A stretch of 64,000 nt of DNA from Planctomycetia bacterium (GCA_005799495.1 SYGP01000031.1:124001-188000); one strand, 5' to 3'. Shown: positions 16,851 through 25,877, numbered from the stretch's first letter. Translations and numbers: made by a program. Notes: generated from the letters alone by a model not told the origin.

Positions 16851-17765
16851 ATGATCTTTGATGTGATGACTCGCGCATGGCACTCGCCAGAGCAACTCGG
16901 CTTCGAGCTCGCCGAGGGTGTTCGGCAGGCGGGGCGAAGGTCGGGTGGCCTCGATGCGTCGGTCGGGGGCCACGCACGCGCCATGGAGCAGATCGGCTGC
17001 GTGCTCGTGCACGGCTTTTGCTCGCACGCACTGTCCGCCACCGTCCCCAATGAGTTCGTCGCTGAAGTTGTCGCGCGCAAACCCAACCGGGCCGTTGGCG
17101 TTGCCGGCATCGATCCAGTCTCGCCAGGCTGGAGCGATGACCTTGATCGTGCGAGAGCACTCGGGCTTGCAGCGGTCAGCATCTCGCCCGCAGCGCAGGG
17201 CTTCCATCCGACGCACTCCGCTGCCATGCGTTTCTTCGAACGCTGTTCCACTCTCGGACTCCCGGTCTTTGTCAGCCGGCCGGGCATGCGCACCTCATCC
17301 ATGATCCTTGAGTACGAGCGCCCCACCGCATGGGACGAAGTCGCACGGACATTCCCGGCACTCAAGGTCGTGCTCTCGGGGGTTGGGCACCCTTGGGTCG
17401 ATGAGACCATCGCACTGCTTGGGAAGCACCCTGGGATTTTTGCAGAGACCAGCGGACTGGTATCGCACTCCTGGCGCTTGTACACCGCACTGTTGCAGGC
17501 GTTCGAGGCTGGCGTGATCGACAAGATCTTCTTCGGCTCTGGATTCCCCTTCGTGCTTCCATCGACCGCGGTCGAATCGATCTATTCGCTGAACTCCTAC
17601 TCGCTTGGAACGCCGCTGCCGTCGATCCCGCGCGCGGCGCTTCGCGCCATCGTGGAGCGCAATCCCGTGACGACGCTGGGCATTCGTTCACCCCTGGCCA
17701 TCGGCCAACAGAGCGCACGAGACTCCAATTCCCCCGCGCAGGCAACTCAGGGCAGCGCCATCTGA
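16851..17765 (+). CDS. Amidohydrolase-2-like TIM-barrel protein with degenerate metal sites
   Basis: A 304-residue protein matching the overall shape of the amidohydrolase-2 (ACMSD-like) family: an N-terminal first strand MIFDVMTRAW, long alternating helices and strands, FPALKVVLSGVGHPW (~166-180, usual place of a metal-binding His) and DKIFFGSGFPF near residue 224. The first strand normally holds HxH; here the stretch reads VMTRAW. The conserved Asp of the GSDxP motif is Gly. It therefore probably lacks hydrolase activity or uses an altered site. It follows ubiE by 27 bases but has its own -10-like box. Confidence 0.68.
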   Translation: MIFDVMTRAWHSPEQLGFELAEGVRQAGRRSGGLDASVGGHARAMEQIGCVLVHGFCSHALSATVPNEFVAEVVARKPNRAVGVAGIDPVSPGWSDDLDRARALGLAAVSISPAAQGFHPTHSAAMRFFERCSTLGLPVFVSRPGMRTSSMILEYERPTAWDEVARTFPALKVVLSGVGHPWVDETIALLGKHPGIFAETSGLVSHSWRLYTALLQAFEAGVIDKIFFGSGFPFVLPSTAVESIYSLNSYSLGTPLPSIPRAALRAIVERNPVTTLGIRSPLAIGQQSARDSNSPAQATQGSAI

Positions 17766-17817
17766 CTTTCTGCATTTCCGTCGCGGCGTGAGCGCCAAGT
17801 GGCTCAACGGTTGGCGG

Positions 17818-17823
17818 TACATT
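17818..17823 (+). promoter_or_regulatory. -10-like hexamer of the lipoprotein gene
   Basis: TACATT, 7 bases before the GTG at 17831. Confidence 0.4.
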
Positions 17824-17830
17824 TGCGAGC

Positions 17831-18454
17831 GTGCAACGTGGCGGATGGTCATCCTCGACTCGAGTGCTGACATTCGTTGTCTGCGTTTTTCTCGGCGGCT
17901 GCGGCGTGACCGCGCCCGAGAGACTCGAGTGCACATCGATGGGAGACACTCCTCGAACGCTCCCTGTGGCGGATGGGCGCTCGACCTACACGCTCGAGCT
18001 TGCCAACACGGAGTTCCTGCACAGCAGTCTTTCGCCCGAACAGTTCGATGAGTCGCCGATCCCAGACGGTTACATCCTGCATGCTGAACTGATGTGGATT
18101 CCCAAGGCTGGCAAGACCGCCGTGGATCCGCAGGCGACCAATGTCTCGCTCCGCCTTGTGGTGATCTCCGGTGGAGAACTCGGGTTGTACGGGGGCGGTG
18201 GGTTCGCCTGGCCGCAAGGTGAACCGGGTGCGCCGCAGTACGGCCTTGACCTCGTCGGCTCGAACCTCACGCTGCTCGCCGCAACGCCAGGCTTCGTGGA
18301 CCTGCTCAGCCCATCACAGATCACGGGGCGCCTTCTCGCGGACCTTGACCCTGAGATGACCCGTCAAGTGCGGCGCGCAGCAAGCCAAGCCGTCACGAAC
18401 GCGCTCAAGCGCGTGCAGTGGGTTGGGCCGCGCGCAAGCGAACGCTGGCGCTGA
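17831..18454 (+). CDS. Conserved-type lipoprotein of unknown function
   Basis: A 207-residue predicted lipoprotein. Residues 10-23 form a hydrophobic segment ending in the lipobox LGGC, so the mature protein would be anchored at Cys24. The remainder is mostly beta-strand with a Gly-rich stretch (LGLYGGGGFAWPQG, ~113-126) and a C-terminal amphipathic helix. I do not recognise a domain. The GTG start is supported by TACATT seven bases upstream. The gene converges with the NUDIX gene, 11 bases apart. Confidence 0.68.
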   Translation: MQRGGWSSSTRVLTFVVCVFLGGCGVTAPERLECTSMGDTPRTLPVADGRSTYTLELANTEFLHSSLSPEQFDESPIPDGYILHAELMWIPKAGKTAVDPQATNVSLRLVVISGGELGLYGGGGFAWPQGEPGAPQYGLDLVGSNLTLLAATPGFVDLLSPSQITGRLLADLDPEMTRQVRRAASQAVTNALKRVQWVGPRASERWR

Positions 18455-18465
18455 ACCAAGTGTCG

Positions 18466-19221
18466 TCATCGAATGGGACGATCGTGCCGCGTCACGCGGT
18501 CCGCGATCTCGCGCATCGCATGCGTGCACGGCGATACGGGAGACGGCATGTCGGACAAGTCGACCAACCGCAGCTCGGTGTACTCCCAGTTCGGCGGCGC
18601 ATCCGGCTCGCCAGCCAATTCGATGCCGTGAACGATCTCCCAGTTTCCCGCGACCTGGTCGAACAGAAGCGCCTGCTGCCGCGCCGGAGCTGCAGCGGCA
18701 ACGGCACACTCCTCCATGAGTTCGCGCACGATCCCAATGCTTGGATTCTCGCCCGGTTCGGCAGAACCGCCGGGAGCAAACTCCCATGCGCCTGGATAGG
18801 TCGCGCAGGTCATCGCCCGCCGACCGACCAAGCAGCGCCCATGCAAGTGTGCGATCGCCTTCACTCCGAGTCCGCGATACCCGCTCGCGACGCCGAGGGT
18901 CCGAACCGCGCTCATGCGATAGGTGGTCTGCACCACGTGGATCGTTGCACCGCCGTGCCCATCCCGCTGAACCGCCGTCACATGCCAGCACGGGCCATCC
19001 ACGAGCCGCGGGTTGCGTTCACACAACAATGACCAAGTCTGATCGATGACTCCCAGATCGCACGGCGGGATCCACGCGGTCGAGGAAACGGCGAGCCGCG
19101 CGGGGCGGCGAAGCCAAAGGATTCGGTGGGTTGGCGAGTTCATGTGAACGGTTCTTGGCAGCCAAAGTCGATCCTCGTCCATTGTCGCCGCCAAACTGGG
19201 GATCACGGGCCGCATGACCAT
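18466..19221 (-). CDS. NUDIX hydrolase
   Basis: A 251-residue protein (225 if the ATG at 19143 is used) with a complete Nudix box at ~153-174: Gly, then five residues (SAEPG) to Glu, seven more to RELMEE, with Cys where the box usually has Gly. The family cleaves nucleoside diphosphates linked to another moiety. The preceding ~100 residues are not a recognised domain; HVVQTTYRMSAVRTLGVASG is a plausible strand pair leading into the fold. Three in-frame ATGs (19221, 19182, 19143) compete and none has a clear ribosome site or hexamer, so the start is uncertain. Confidence 0.8.
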   Translation of the reverse strand: MVMRPVIPSLAATMDEDRLWLPRTVHMNSPTHRILWLRRPARLAVSSTAWIPPCDLGVIDQTWSLLCERNPRLVDGPCWHVTAVQRDGHGGATIHVVQTTYRMSAVRTLGVASGYRGLGVKAIAHLHGRCLVGRRAMTCATYPGAWEFAPGGSAEPGENPSIGIVRELMEECAVAAAAPARQQALLFDQVAGNWEIVHGIELAGEPDAPPNWEYTELRLVDLSDMPSPVSPCTHAMREIADRVTRHDRPIR

Positions 19222-19411
19222 CGCACAGGGAAGATGAAATCTTGTCTTCGAGTGTCATCGGGATCCTCCACAACCATTGGTACGGAGCTTCGGCCCCAAC
19301 CCAAGTAGTTGGGTGTGCAGCCAGGAGTCTGCGCCAAAATCATTCGAACGTGCGATGAATTGTGCCGAAATGACCGCAGTTTGCTGCGTTTTCAATCCGA
19401 TAGTGATGTCC
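19222..19411. other. Non-coding divergent region with two small hairpins
   Basis: The 190 bases between the NUDIX gene and the 72-residue gene carry no convincing gene. They contain ACCCAA-GTAG-TTGGGT (19299-19314) and a nearby GCAG...CTGC pair, and are less GC-rich than the genes around them. They presumably hold both promoters. A GATAGT hexamer at 19399-19404 lies 7 bases before the ATG at 19412. Confidence 0.4.
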
Positions 19412-19630
19412 ATGAACCGCCTCTTCAACTCAGGATCCGTGGACAGCCTTGTGGAGTCAATCGTGACGCTCAACCCGGGTGCAGACCGCGACTGGTTGGT
19501 GACATTCGACGCCTACGACCTGGCCCGCTACCTGCAGCACCTCGAGTGCGCGCTCGAGCCACGTGAGAGTGCAACCCCGTGGGAACGCCTCGGCGACACC
19601 CCTGCGATCGTCAGTCGCACCGCTGCCTGA
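19412..19630 (+). CDS. Small hypothetical protein (72 residues)
   Basis: A short soluble protein with a well-behaved composition: LVESIVTLNPGADRDWL, DAYDLARYLQHLECAL and a C-terminal IVSRTAA. I do not recognise a family. The ATG at 19412 is preferred because GATAGT, close to the TATAGT-type -10 sequences found elsewhere here, lies 7 bases upstream; two earlier in-frame starts add residues without predicted structure. It ends 19 bases before the convergent response-regulator gene. Coding status rests on codon texture and position, so confidence is moderate. Confidence 0.55.
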   Translation: MNRLFNSGSVDSLVESIVTLNPGADRDWLVTFDAYDLARYLQHLECALEPRESATPWERLGDTPAIVSRTAA

Positions 19631-19649
19631 ACCAGCGATCCCCTCCTCG

Positions 19650-20120
19650 TCAGTCGGGGTTCTTTCCCAGCAAACTGCTCATTCGGCGCTTGAGGAGCCG
19701 AAGGGACAGGAGCCCGCGAACCCGCGCAAGCAATTCAACCTTGTTGACTGGTTTCGACACGAAGTCATCGCAGCCAGATTCGACGGCGCGCTCCATGTCG
19801 CCAAGCTCGTGAAGCGCGGTCACCATGATGACGACCGTCTCCCGCGTCGCGGGATTTTGCTTGATCCGCTTGCAGACATCGAATCCAGACACCCGCGGCA
19901 TCATGACATCAAGCAGCACGAGGTCTGGACGCTCCGCCTCGACCCGCTTCATTGCCTCGACCCCATCCTGTGCGAGCACGATCTTGCACGGCAGCGACTC
20001 CATGTAGGCCTGGATCAATTCCAGATTCTGTGGGTTGTCATCCACGATCAGGACCCTTCCCTCGGACAGGTCTACTTCGTGTGCTGACGCGTTTTCTGCT
20101 GGCGATCGGCTCGCTGCCAT
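19650..20120 (-). CDS. Single-domain response regulator
   Basis: A 156-residue receiver protein without an output domain. Seen: the acidic pair in VLIVDDNPQNLELI, the phospho-acceptor Asp in DLVLLDVMMPRVSGFDVC, the Thr switch in IIMVTALHE-like VVIMVTALHELG, and the Lys in FVSKPVNKVEL. A basic C-terminal tail (~130-156) follows. A TACTAT hexamer 7 bases before the ATG at 20120 argues for this start rather than the ATG nine bases upstream, which overlaps the hexamer. No histidine kinase is nearby, so its partner is unknown. Confidence 0.85.
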   Translation of the reverse strand: MAASRSPAENASAHEVDLSEGRVLIVDDNPQNLELIQAYMESLPCKIVLAQDGVEAMKRVEAERPDLVLLDVMMPRVSGFDVCKRIKQNPATRETVVIMVTALHELGDMERAVESGCDDFVSKPVNKVELLARVRGLLSLRLLKRRMSSLLGKNPD

Positions 20121-20127
20121 CCCCGAC

Positions 20128-20133
20128 ATAGTA
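20128..20133 (-). promoter_or_regulatory. -10-like hexamer of the response-regulator gene
   Basis: TACTAT on the minus strand, 7 bases before the ATG at 20120; it overlaps an alternative upstream ATG and so decides against it. Confidence 0.45.
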
Positions 20134-20140
20134 CGCCCTT

Positions 20141-23100
20141 TCACCCCCGCAGCGATGCGAGTGCGGAAGAATGGTCGTCGATGGCGCGCACCGCGAGCTC
20201 CAAGGGATGGAACGCCGTCCGTCCGCAACCATCGTGAATCTGGTGGCGGCAGCTCGTTCCAGGGGCAGCGACGAGCGCTTCGGGCGCCTTCGCCAACTGG
20301 GGCAGCAGGTCAAGCTGCGCAATCCGCTGCGACAACGGGTAGGTCTCCGACTTGAAGCCGAAACTCCCCGCCATGCCGCAGCAGCCGGTCTGCAGCACGC
20401 TCGCGCGATCCCCGAAGATGCGCCGCAGCAGCCCAATCGATGACGGTCCCCACAGTGCCTTCTGATGACAATGCGCGTGCAGCACCACCTGCTCCTTCGG
20501 TTCCACGAAGTTCGGCTTGCGCGGGTGGCGATCCCACTCGCGGTCGATCCACTCCTCCACCATCCATGTGCGGGCGGCAAGCCACTGCAGGTCTTGCGGC
20601 GACAAACGCATCTTCAAATCAAGCCAGTCGTCCTTCACCGCGGAGACGCAAGATGGCTCGAGCCCGAGCAGCGCCACCGCCTGCTCGCGCTTCATCGCAT
20701 CGATCAGCGACTGCGCCGTCTGCGCGCTTCGATTGGAAGCCTCCGCAAGCATGCCGCAGGAGATCGCCGCACGACCGCAGCAGCCGGCATGCGGCAAGAC
20801 GACTCGATATCCAAAGGCCTCCAGCAGCTCCACCGCCGCACGACCAACCTGCGGCTGCGACCACTGCGAAAAGCAGTCGGGCATCAGGAGGACAGTCGGC
20901 CGATCCTCGAGCGTCATCGGCCCGTCCGTCTGAGCACGCGTTCTCGCGCGGCGTTCCAACCATCCGCGGAGCGATGGACCGACCGGCGGCAGTGACCGCT
21001 CGGGGGAAAAGCCGAGTACGGCGGCCACGGCCCTGCGCACGGGCGCGAGCTGCCGAAGCGCTTCTGCGATGGGCCATACCGAGCTCGCCAAACGGTTCAC
21101 CGCGCGAACCCTGCCGAGCGCGCGGATCCGCCAGGGCACACTCCCCCGCCGCCAGTGAGCCTGCGCCGAGTACTCCGCCTTCAACTTTGCGAGATCCACA
21201 TTGCTCGGGCACTCGGTCTTGCACGCCTTGCACGAGAGGCAAAGCTCGAGCGCCTCCTGCACGAACGGATCCTGCCAGCGCTGCGCCGCTGTGCCGTGAC
21301 CGAGTTGCCCCGTGATCGCCAGGCGCAGCGCGTTGGCCCGCCCCCGCGTGGTCTGCTTCTCATCCTTCAGGACGCGAAACGATGGACACATCGTGCCGCC
21401 CGGCGTGAGTCTTCGGCAGAGCCCTGCGCCATTGCACTGCTCGAGCGCATGGTCGAATCCTCCTTCCGCGTCGTATCGGAAGAATGTTTGCGTCTCCGAT
21501 GGCGCGTGAATGAAGTGACGATCATCGGGACGGACACGCAGCTTGGATGTGATCAGCGTCGGATCATCCGGCGCCACCAGGTTGCCCGGGTTCATCAGAC
21601 CTTTGGGATCAAAGATCGCCTTGATGCGTCGGATGCCGTCCACCAGTTCCGCACCCAGGACGCGAGTGAGCAGCGGACTGCGCACGCGGCCATCACCATG
21701 TTCGCCACTGAGCGCTCCCTCGTAGCGCACCACGAGATCGGCCACCTCGCGTCCGATCGATTGCATCATGCGAAGCCCCTGCTCGTCATGTGCGCAGATG
21801 AGCGGCCGAATATGCAGGCAACCCACCGACGCGTGTGCGTAGTACGCGGCCGTGCTTCCATGACGCTGCACGATGGCGCGAAAGTCACGGACGAAGGCGG
21901 CCAGCCGCGAGGGATCGACCGCTGTGTCTTCCACGAAGGTCAAAGGCTTCCGATCGCCGGGAACTGCGTGCAGCAGAGGCTCGCCGGCCTTTCGAAGGCG
22001 CCAGGCGGCATCCATCTGCGATGCACCGAAGTGACGCGCCAGAGGCGCATCGGGAATCCTTCGCATCAGGTCATCCATCCGCTGCGCGATCTCGGATTCG
22101 GATGCGCCAAACCACTGCACATACATCACGGCCCCGAGCCGACCCGACTTCGGAGTCGGCATCACGGCTACATCTCGGCTGTAGAGCGCATTGCGCTTGG
22201 CCATCTCGATCACCATGTCATCCACCAGTTCGACTGCGCTCGGCTTCGTCGCGAGCATTTCTCCCAGCGGCGCGAGCGCTTCTTCCACGCTCTCGAAGCC
22301 GAGAATCGCGAGCCCTCGCACCTTGGGGCGCTCCACCAGCGACACCTCGGCGCGAAGCGTGGTGCCCAGTGTGCCCTCGGAACCGCAGAACAGATGAGCC
22401 AGGTTGACCCTCTCGAGCCGCTTCGGATCGGATGCTTCGATCTGCGCGAGCATGAGATCCAGATTGAGTCCATCCGTATGTCGCAGGATCTTGGGGAATC
22501 GCCTTCGAATCTCACCGGCGAGCGGACGGACAACATCCGCCACACGCTGCGTCAGAACCGCGACATCCGCGTTGCTCTCGGCAGCTCCCTCGTCGAGGCG
22601 AAGGACTCGTCCATCGGCGAGCGCGACATCGAGTGCGATGACATGCTCGACAGTCCGTCCAAAGAGGATCGAGTTTGCCCCTGCGGAGTTGTTGCCAATC
22701 ATGCCACCGATCGTCGCGTGACTGGATGTCGCGACATCGGGCCCGAACATCAGTCCGAAGGGCACAAGAGCCTGGTTGAGCTGGTCCAGCACGACACCCG
22801 GTTCAACGACTGCTCGCCGATGTAGCGCATCGATTCGCTCGATGGCTCGGCACGATGCGCTGAAGTCGATCACGACGGCTTCATTGACGGTCTGACCCGC
22901 AAGCGCGGTTCCACCCCCGCGCGGCAGCATCGCACATCCATGCTGCGCACAGACGCGAACCGCTTCAATGCCGTCAGCGATCGATGCCGGGATCACGACA
23001 CCAATGGGTTCCACCTGGAAGATGCTGGCATCCGTGGCGTAGAGCATTCGGTCACCGCGCCCGAAGCGCACCTCGCCCTGCACGCGATCGACCAGGTCCC

Positions 23101-23191
23101 GATGAACCCTCTGCCGAGCATGCTCGACCATGACGGGCAAGGAGATGTTGGGTTGCGCGGGTGGCACAGTTCCGAACGATAGCGCGATCAA
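20141..23191 (-). CDS. FAD-linked oxidase fused to Fe-S/CCG domain (YdiJ/D-2-hydroxyacid dehydrogenase type)
   Basis: A 1016-residue oxidoreductase in which GlcD-like and GlcF-like parts are joined. The N-terminal FAD-binding PCMH domain has MLPRGGGTALAGQ (~86-98) and IGGMIGNNSAGANS; the FAD-linked oxidase C domain follows, with YYAHASVGCLHIRP and GEHGDGRVRSPLL. Then come ferredoxin cysteines (CLSCKACKTECP, ~655-666) and two CCG blocks (HAGCCGRAA, QTGCCGMAG). Likely oxidises a 2-hydroxy acid such as D-lactate and feeds the respiratory chain. The TTG start overlaps the upstream stop (TTGA); a GTG at 23167, 8 bases after TATCGT, is an alternative. Confidence 0.88.
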   Translation of the reverse strand: MIALSFGTVPPAQPNISLPVMVEHARQRVHRDLVDRVQGEVRFGRGDRMLYATDASIFQVEPIGVVIPASIADGIEAVRVCAQHGCAMLPRGGGTALAGQTVNEAVVIDFSASCRAIERIDALHRRAVVEPGVVLDQLNQALVPFGLMFGPDVATSSHATIGGMIGNNSAGANSILFGRTVEHVIALDVALADGRVLRLDEGAAESNADVAVLTQRVADVVRPLAGEIRRRFPKILRHTDGLNLDLMLAQIEASDPKRLERVNLAHLFCGSEGTLGTTLRAEVSLVERPKVRGLAILGFESVEEALAPLGEMLATKPSAVELVDDMVIEMAKRNALYSRDVAVMPTPKSGRLGAVMYVQWFGASESEIAQRMDDLMRRIPDAPLARHFGASQMDAAWRLRKAGEPLLHAVPGDRKPLTFVEDTAVDPSRLAAFVRDFRAIVQRHGSTAAYYAHASVGCLHIRPLICAHDEQGLRMMQSIGREVADLVVRYEGALSGEHGDGRVRSPLLTRVLGAELVDGIRRIKAIFDPKGLMNPGNLVAPDDPTLITSKLRVRPDDRHFIHAPSETQTFFRYDAEGGFDHALEQCNGAGLCRRLTPGGTMCPSFRVLKDEKQTTRGRANALRLAITGQLGHGTAAQRWQDPFVQEALELCLSCKACKTECPSNVDLAKLKAEYSAQAHWRRGSVPWRIRALGRVRAVNRLASSVWPIAEALRQLAPVRRAVAAVLGFSPERSLPPVGPSLRGWLERRARTRAQTDGPMTLEDRPTVLLMPDCFSQWSQPQVGRAAVELLEAFGYRVVLPHAGCCGRAAISCGMLAEASNRSAQTAQSLIDAMKREQAVALLGLEPSCVSAVKDDWLDLKMRLSPQDLQWLAARTWMVEEWIDREWDRHPRKPNFVEPKEQVVLHAHCHQKALWGPSSIGLLRRIFGDRASVLQTGCCGMAGSFGFKSETYPLSQRIAQLDLLPQLAKAPEALVAAPGTSCRHQIHDGCGRTAFHPLELAVRAIDDHSSALASLRG

Positions 23192-24438
23192 CCGCTCGAC
23201 ACCGACGATGCGTGAGCAGCGTGGAGATCGCGCAGGCGAGCAAGGTAGGCCAATCCGGGCGAAACACCGCGACGGTGCATCGCTGCACGCAAGGTCTCCT
23301 CGAAACGACCGAATCGGTAGGGCTGCGTGCGCTCAGGAGTCATCCATGCGAATCGATGAACGAAGGTCGGCGGTCGTGCGACGGCGATCATGGCGCCCGT
23401 GCCCATGGTGCTACCGGTGTTGAGCGCAACCAGAATGGCGATCTTCACATGGTCCGCGATCACCCCGCCATAAAACGCGCGCCCCGTGCGCTCGGTGTTG
23501 CCCGCAGCATCGAGCCGCGTACTGACCTCGCCATAGGTGTTCAGCAAGTTGGAGTTGCAGGTACCCGCTCCGATATTGACCCACTCCCCGACCATCGCAT
23601 CGCCGAGGTGCCCCTCATGGGTCTTGTTGCTGAACCCCTGCAGGACCACGGATCCGACCTCGCCGCCCACCTTGCACCAGGGACCGATCACACTGCGCGC
23701 CTTGACCTGCGCACGGTCGACGATCGTCGCGTGATCCAGCACGGCAACAGGTCCCGTGACGACGGCACCTGGGCGAATGACTGCCCCGGCAGCGAGCAGC
23801 ACAGGACCATCCGTTGTGTCGATGACGGAACCAGGAAGAACCTTGGCGGTTGGATCCATGAGCAGTGCGTGATGTCCAAATCGGTGCACCCCGGTGGTGC
23901 TGCGGTCCACCCACTCTCCCGATCGACTGAGCAGCGCAATGTCCGCGGGAAGACTTCGCTCGAGACGATTCAAGAGATCCCACGGCGCACCCACGAGGTG
24001 TCCATGCGAAAGCTGTGCCTTCTGCGCCGCGGACAAAGTGCGCTCCCAGTGCGTTGGGCGCTCCAAGACGCGCTCCGCATCGCGCCGCGCAAGCCGCGCG
24101 ATCGCGAGGCGGCCATCGGCGGACGCACGCACCGCATTGGCACCGAGCGTTGCGACATCCTCGAGGCAATCGAGCGTGCCGTTGATGAGAATCACATCAC
24201 CACTGCCCGCGGGCAGGCGCGATACCCCCACCACCGACGCTCCATGCCGCTCCGTACACACTGCCTGCAGGTGTTCAAGCGGATAGATCGCATCGACGCG
24301 CCCGAGCACGAGCCGCGCACGCTCGAGGCAGGTCAGTGCCCCAAGCCGCTGCTCGAATGATGCACGCAGATCGGAAAGCGGTCCAAATCGCGACAGCCCA
24401 TCATCGAACAAGACGACCTGCGTTGCATGCTCGGTCAT
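23188..24438 (-). CDS. Alternative GlmU-family sugar nucleotidyltransferase/acetyltransferase
   Basis: A 416-residue protein of the type called UDP-N-acetylglucosamine diphosphorylase/glucosamine-1-phosphate acetyltransferase in Bacteroidetes and planctomycetes. The N-terminus VVLFDDG and RFGPLSDLR is the short atypical pyrophosphorylase-like domain; the C-terminal half is a left-handed beta-helix of hexapeptide repeats (~220-360: VLPGSVID, GAVIRPGAVVTG, ARSVIGPWCKVGGEV, MVGEWVNIGAGTCNSNL). Likely makes UDP-GlcNAc for peptidoglycan, in keeping with the adjacent mre genes. Start supported by TAGAGT 6 bases upstream. Confidence 0.82.
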   Translation of the reverse strand: MTEHATQVVLFDDGLSRFGPLSDLRASFEQRLGALTCLERARLVLGRVDAIYPLEHLQAVCTERHGASVVGVSRLPAGSGDVILINGTLDCLEDVATLGANAVRASADGRLAIARLARRDAERVLERPTHWERTLSAAQKAQLSHGHLVGAPWDLLNRLERSLPADIALLSRSGEWVDRSTTGVHRFGHHALLMDPTAKVLPGSVIDTTDGPVLLAAGAVIRPGAVVTGPVAVLDHATIVDRAQVKARSVIGPWCKVGGEVGSVVLQGFSNKTHEGHLGDAMVGEWVNIGAGTCNSNLLNTYGEVSTRLDAAGNTERTGRAFYGGVIADHVKIAILVALNTGSTMGTGAMIAVARPPTFVHRFAWMTPERTQPYRFGRFEETLRAAMHRRGVSPGLAYLARLRDLHAAHASSVSSG

Positions 24439-24444
24439 GGCGGC

Positions 24445-24450
24445 ACTCTA
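24445..24450 (-). promoter_or_regulatory. -10-like hexamer of the GlmU-like gene
   Basis: TAGAGT on the minus strand, 6 bases before the ATG at 24438, overlapping the last codon of mreD. It suggests the GlmU-like gene can be transcribed independently of the mre operon. Confidence 0.45.
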
Positions 24451-25038
24451 CTCCCGAATGATCCGCGCTTGTCCGCCCCCGCGCTGCCGACTGATGACGG
24501 ACGGGAATCCCCAGATCGCGCCGCTGCGCAGCAACAGCCAACCCACGGGCACAGCGCACACACCTGTGGACATCGCCGTCAGCAGTTGCATACCAAACTC
24601 ACCGAGCGCACTTCCACTGCCCCACGGAGCCGGCGAGTCCGGGTACCAGGACCGAAGAGCCCACCATGCCGTCCAAAAGAGCCCTGCCGACAGGGCGAGC
24701 ACACATGCCAGAACGCCCAGCGCAAGCGGATTCTTCCGAACAACGACGCCACGTAGGGACAACACCGCCTCCGAGCCGAAGAACACACCAAGGGTCCATG
24801 GCGCAATCAAGTAGAGCGGCGCCCGCGGGCCAGCCATCGACGGTTCCGAGAGATCCACAAGAACTCCTGCCAACAGCGCATACCAGCGGGCTGCCGCAGG
24901 CTCAGCCTGCATGGCTGCGAACGCCACGACCACACAGACAAGGCGCGGCGTCACTCCCCCGAGTTCGAGAACACCCATGAACGACACATCGAGCACGAGC
25001 GCCGCGAAGAGCACTGCAAGTGCGAGAGGCCACCTCAT
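24448..25038 (-). CDS. mreD: Rod shape-determining protein MreD
   Basis: A 196-residue membrane protein with about five to six hydrophobic helices. Sequence identity to MreD is weak, as usual for this protein, but size, topology and position directly after mreC (4-base overlap) make the call. MreD works in the inner membrane with MreC and MreB in the elongasome that guides lateral-wall synthesis. The C-terminus WGFPSVISRQRGGGQARIIRE is basic and cytoplasmic. Confidence 0.82.
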   Translation of the reverse strand: MRWPLALAVLFAALVLDVSFMGVLELGGVTPRLVCVVVAFAAMQAEPAAARWYALLAGVLVDLSEPSMAGPRAPLYLIAPWTLGVFFGSEAVLSLRGVVVRKNPLALGVLACVLALSAGLFWTAWWALRSWYPDSPAPWGSGSALGEFGMQLLTAMSTGVCAVPVGWLLLRSGAIWGFPSVISRQRGGGQARIIRE

Positions 25039-25877
25039 GGTGGGCCTCCGCCCGACACTCGAACGACGACGTCTCCCACCCGAGAACCATCCACCGCAGG
25101 GTCGATGATGGCTTCCCCCCGAAGTGGCTGCGAGTCCTTTCGCCGAACTTCACGAACCACCCCGATCCGCATCCCCTGCGCACCCGGCGGCCAAGCCGTA
25201 TCGCGCACGCGAACCATGTCGCCCGCGGCCACGGCGGAACCCAGGTCCACGTCCCCCCTCAGTTGCCCACGCCCATCAGGCACGATCTGGACTGCGATCG
25301 ACTCGGGGCGTTTGGCGCCCTCCTGTGCCGCCGGCGTGATGTAGGCGTCCACTCTTCCACACGCTCGGTCTACGACGGACATCACGGTGCTCGTGACATT
25401 TCCGACATCTGGAGCGATTCGACCCGCGATGGCGTCCCCGCCGAAAAGAACCACATCGCCCGCAGCGATTCCTTGGCGCGATCCGCAGTTGAGCTTCAGG
25501 GCAAATCCACCGCCGCTTGCACTGCGGGTCAGCACCGATGCAGCTGCGTACTTCGCATTCCCATCGCGGGAAGTTCTGGCCGCCACCTCATAGGCTCGGA
25601 GGCGCTTCTCCAGTTCCTGCACCTTGATCTGTTCGGCGTGCCAGAGACCGCGGTATCGATCACGCTCCTCCACGACGCTCGCATCTGCCTCCTGCGGTCC
25701 ACCCCTGTCGGGTCGAAGCCACTGGCGCAAGGATGTTCCGGCATGTGCGAGCGGCGAAAGCGGAACCCACAGCACAGCCGAGAGATCTGAAGACCATGGC
25801 GCCACCCACCGCGCCGGCATCAAGCCAAGCAGCATCACGAACGCGACAGCGATGACGATCGGCGGAATGCGGCGCAC
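25035..25877 (-). CDS. mreC: Rod shape-determining protein MreC
   Basis: A 280-residue bitopic protein: a signal anchor at ~5-20, a helical/coiled segment (~65-100, rich in Glu and Arg, including EERDRYRGLWHAEQIKVQEL) and a C-terminal two-barrel periplasmic domain with GSRQGIAAGDVVLFGG and GSRVGDVVVRV, typical of MreC. It links MreB filaments and the cell-wall synthases. The start is GTG, 38 bases after mreB's stop; mreD overlaps its end. Length and layout fit the family. Confidence 0.9.
   Translation of the reverse strand: MRRIPPIVIAVAFVMLLGLMPARWVAPWSSDLSAVLWVPLSPLAHAGTSLRQWLRPDRGGPQEADASVVEERDRYRGLWHAEQIKVQELEKRLRAYEVAARTSRDGNAKYAAASVLTRSASGGGFALKLNCGSRQGIAAGDVVLFGGDAIAGRIAPDVGNVTSTVMSVVDRACGRVDAYITPAAQEGAKRPESIAVQIVPDGRGQLRGDVDLGSAVAAGDMVRVRDTAWPPGAQGMRIGVVREVRRKDSQPLRGEAIIDPAVDGSRVGDVVVRVSGGGPP

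Noticed and set aside
21155-22825. A 556-codon plus-strand frame inside the FAD/Fe-S oxidase gene
   Set aside because: Shadow of a strongly supported minus-strand gene; no recognisable motif.
23161-24360. A 399-codon plus-strand frame antisense to the GlmU-like gene
   Set aside because: Shadow frame; the minus strand has hexapeptide repeats and a proper start.
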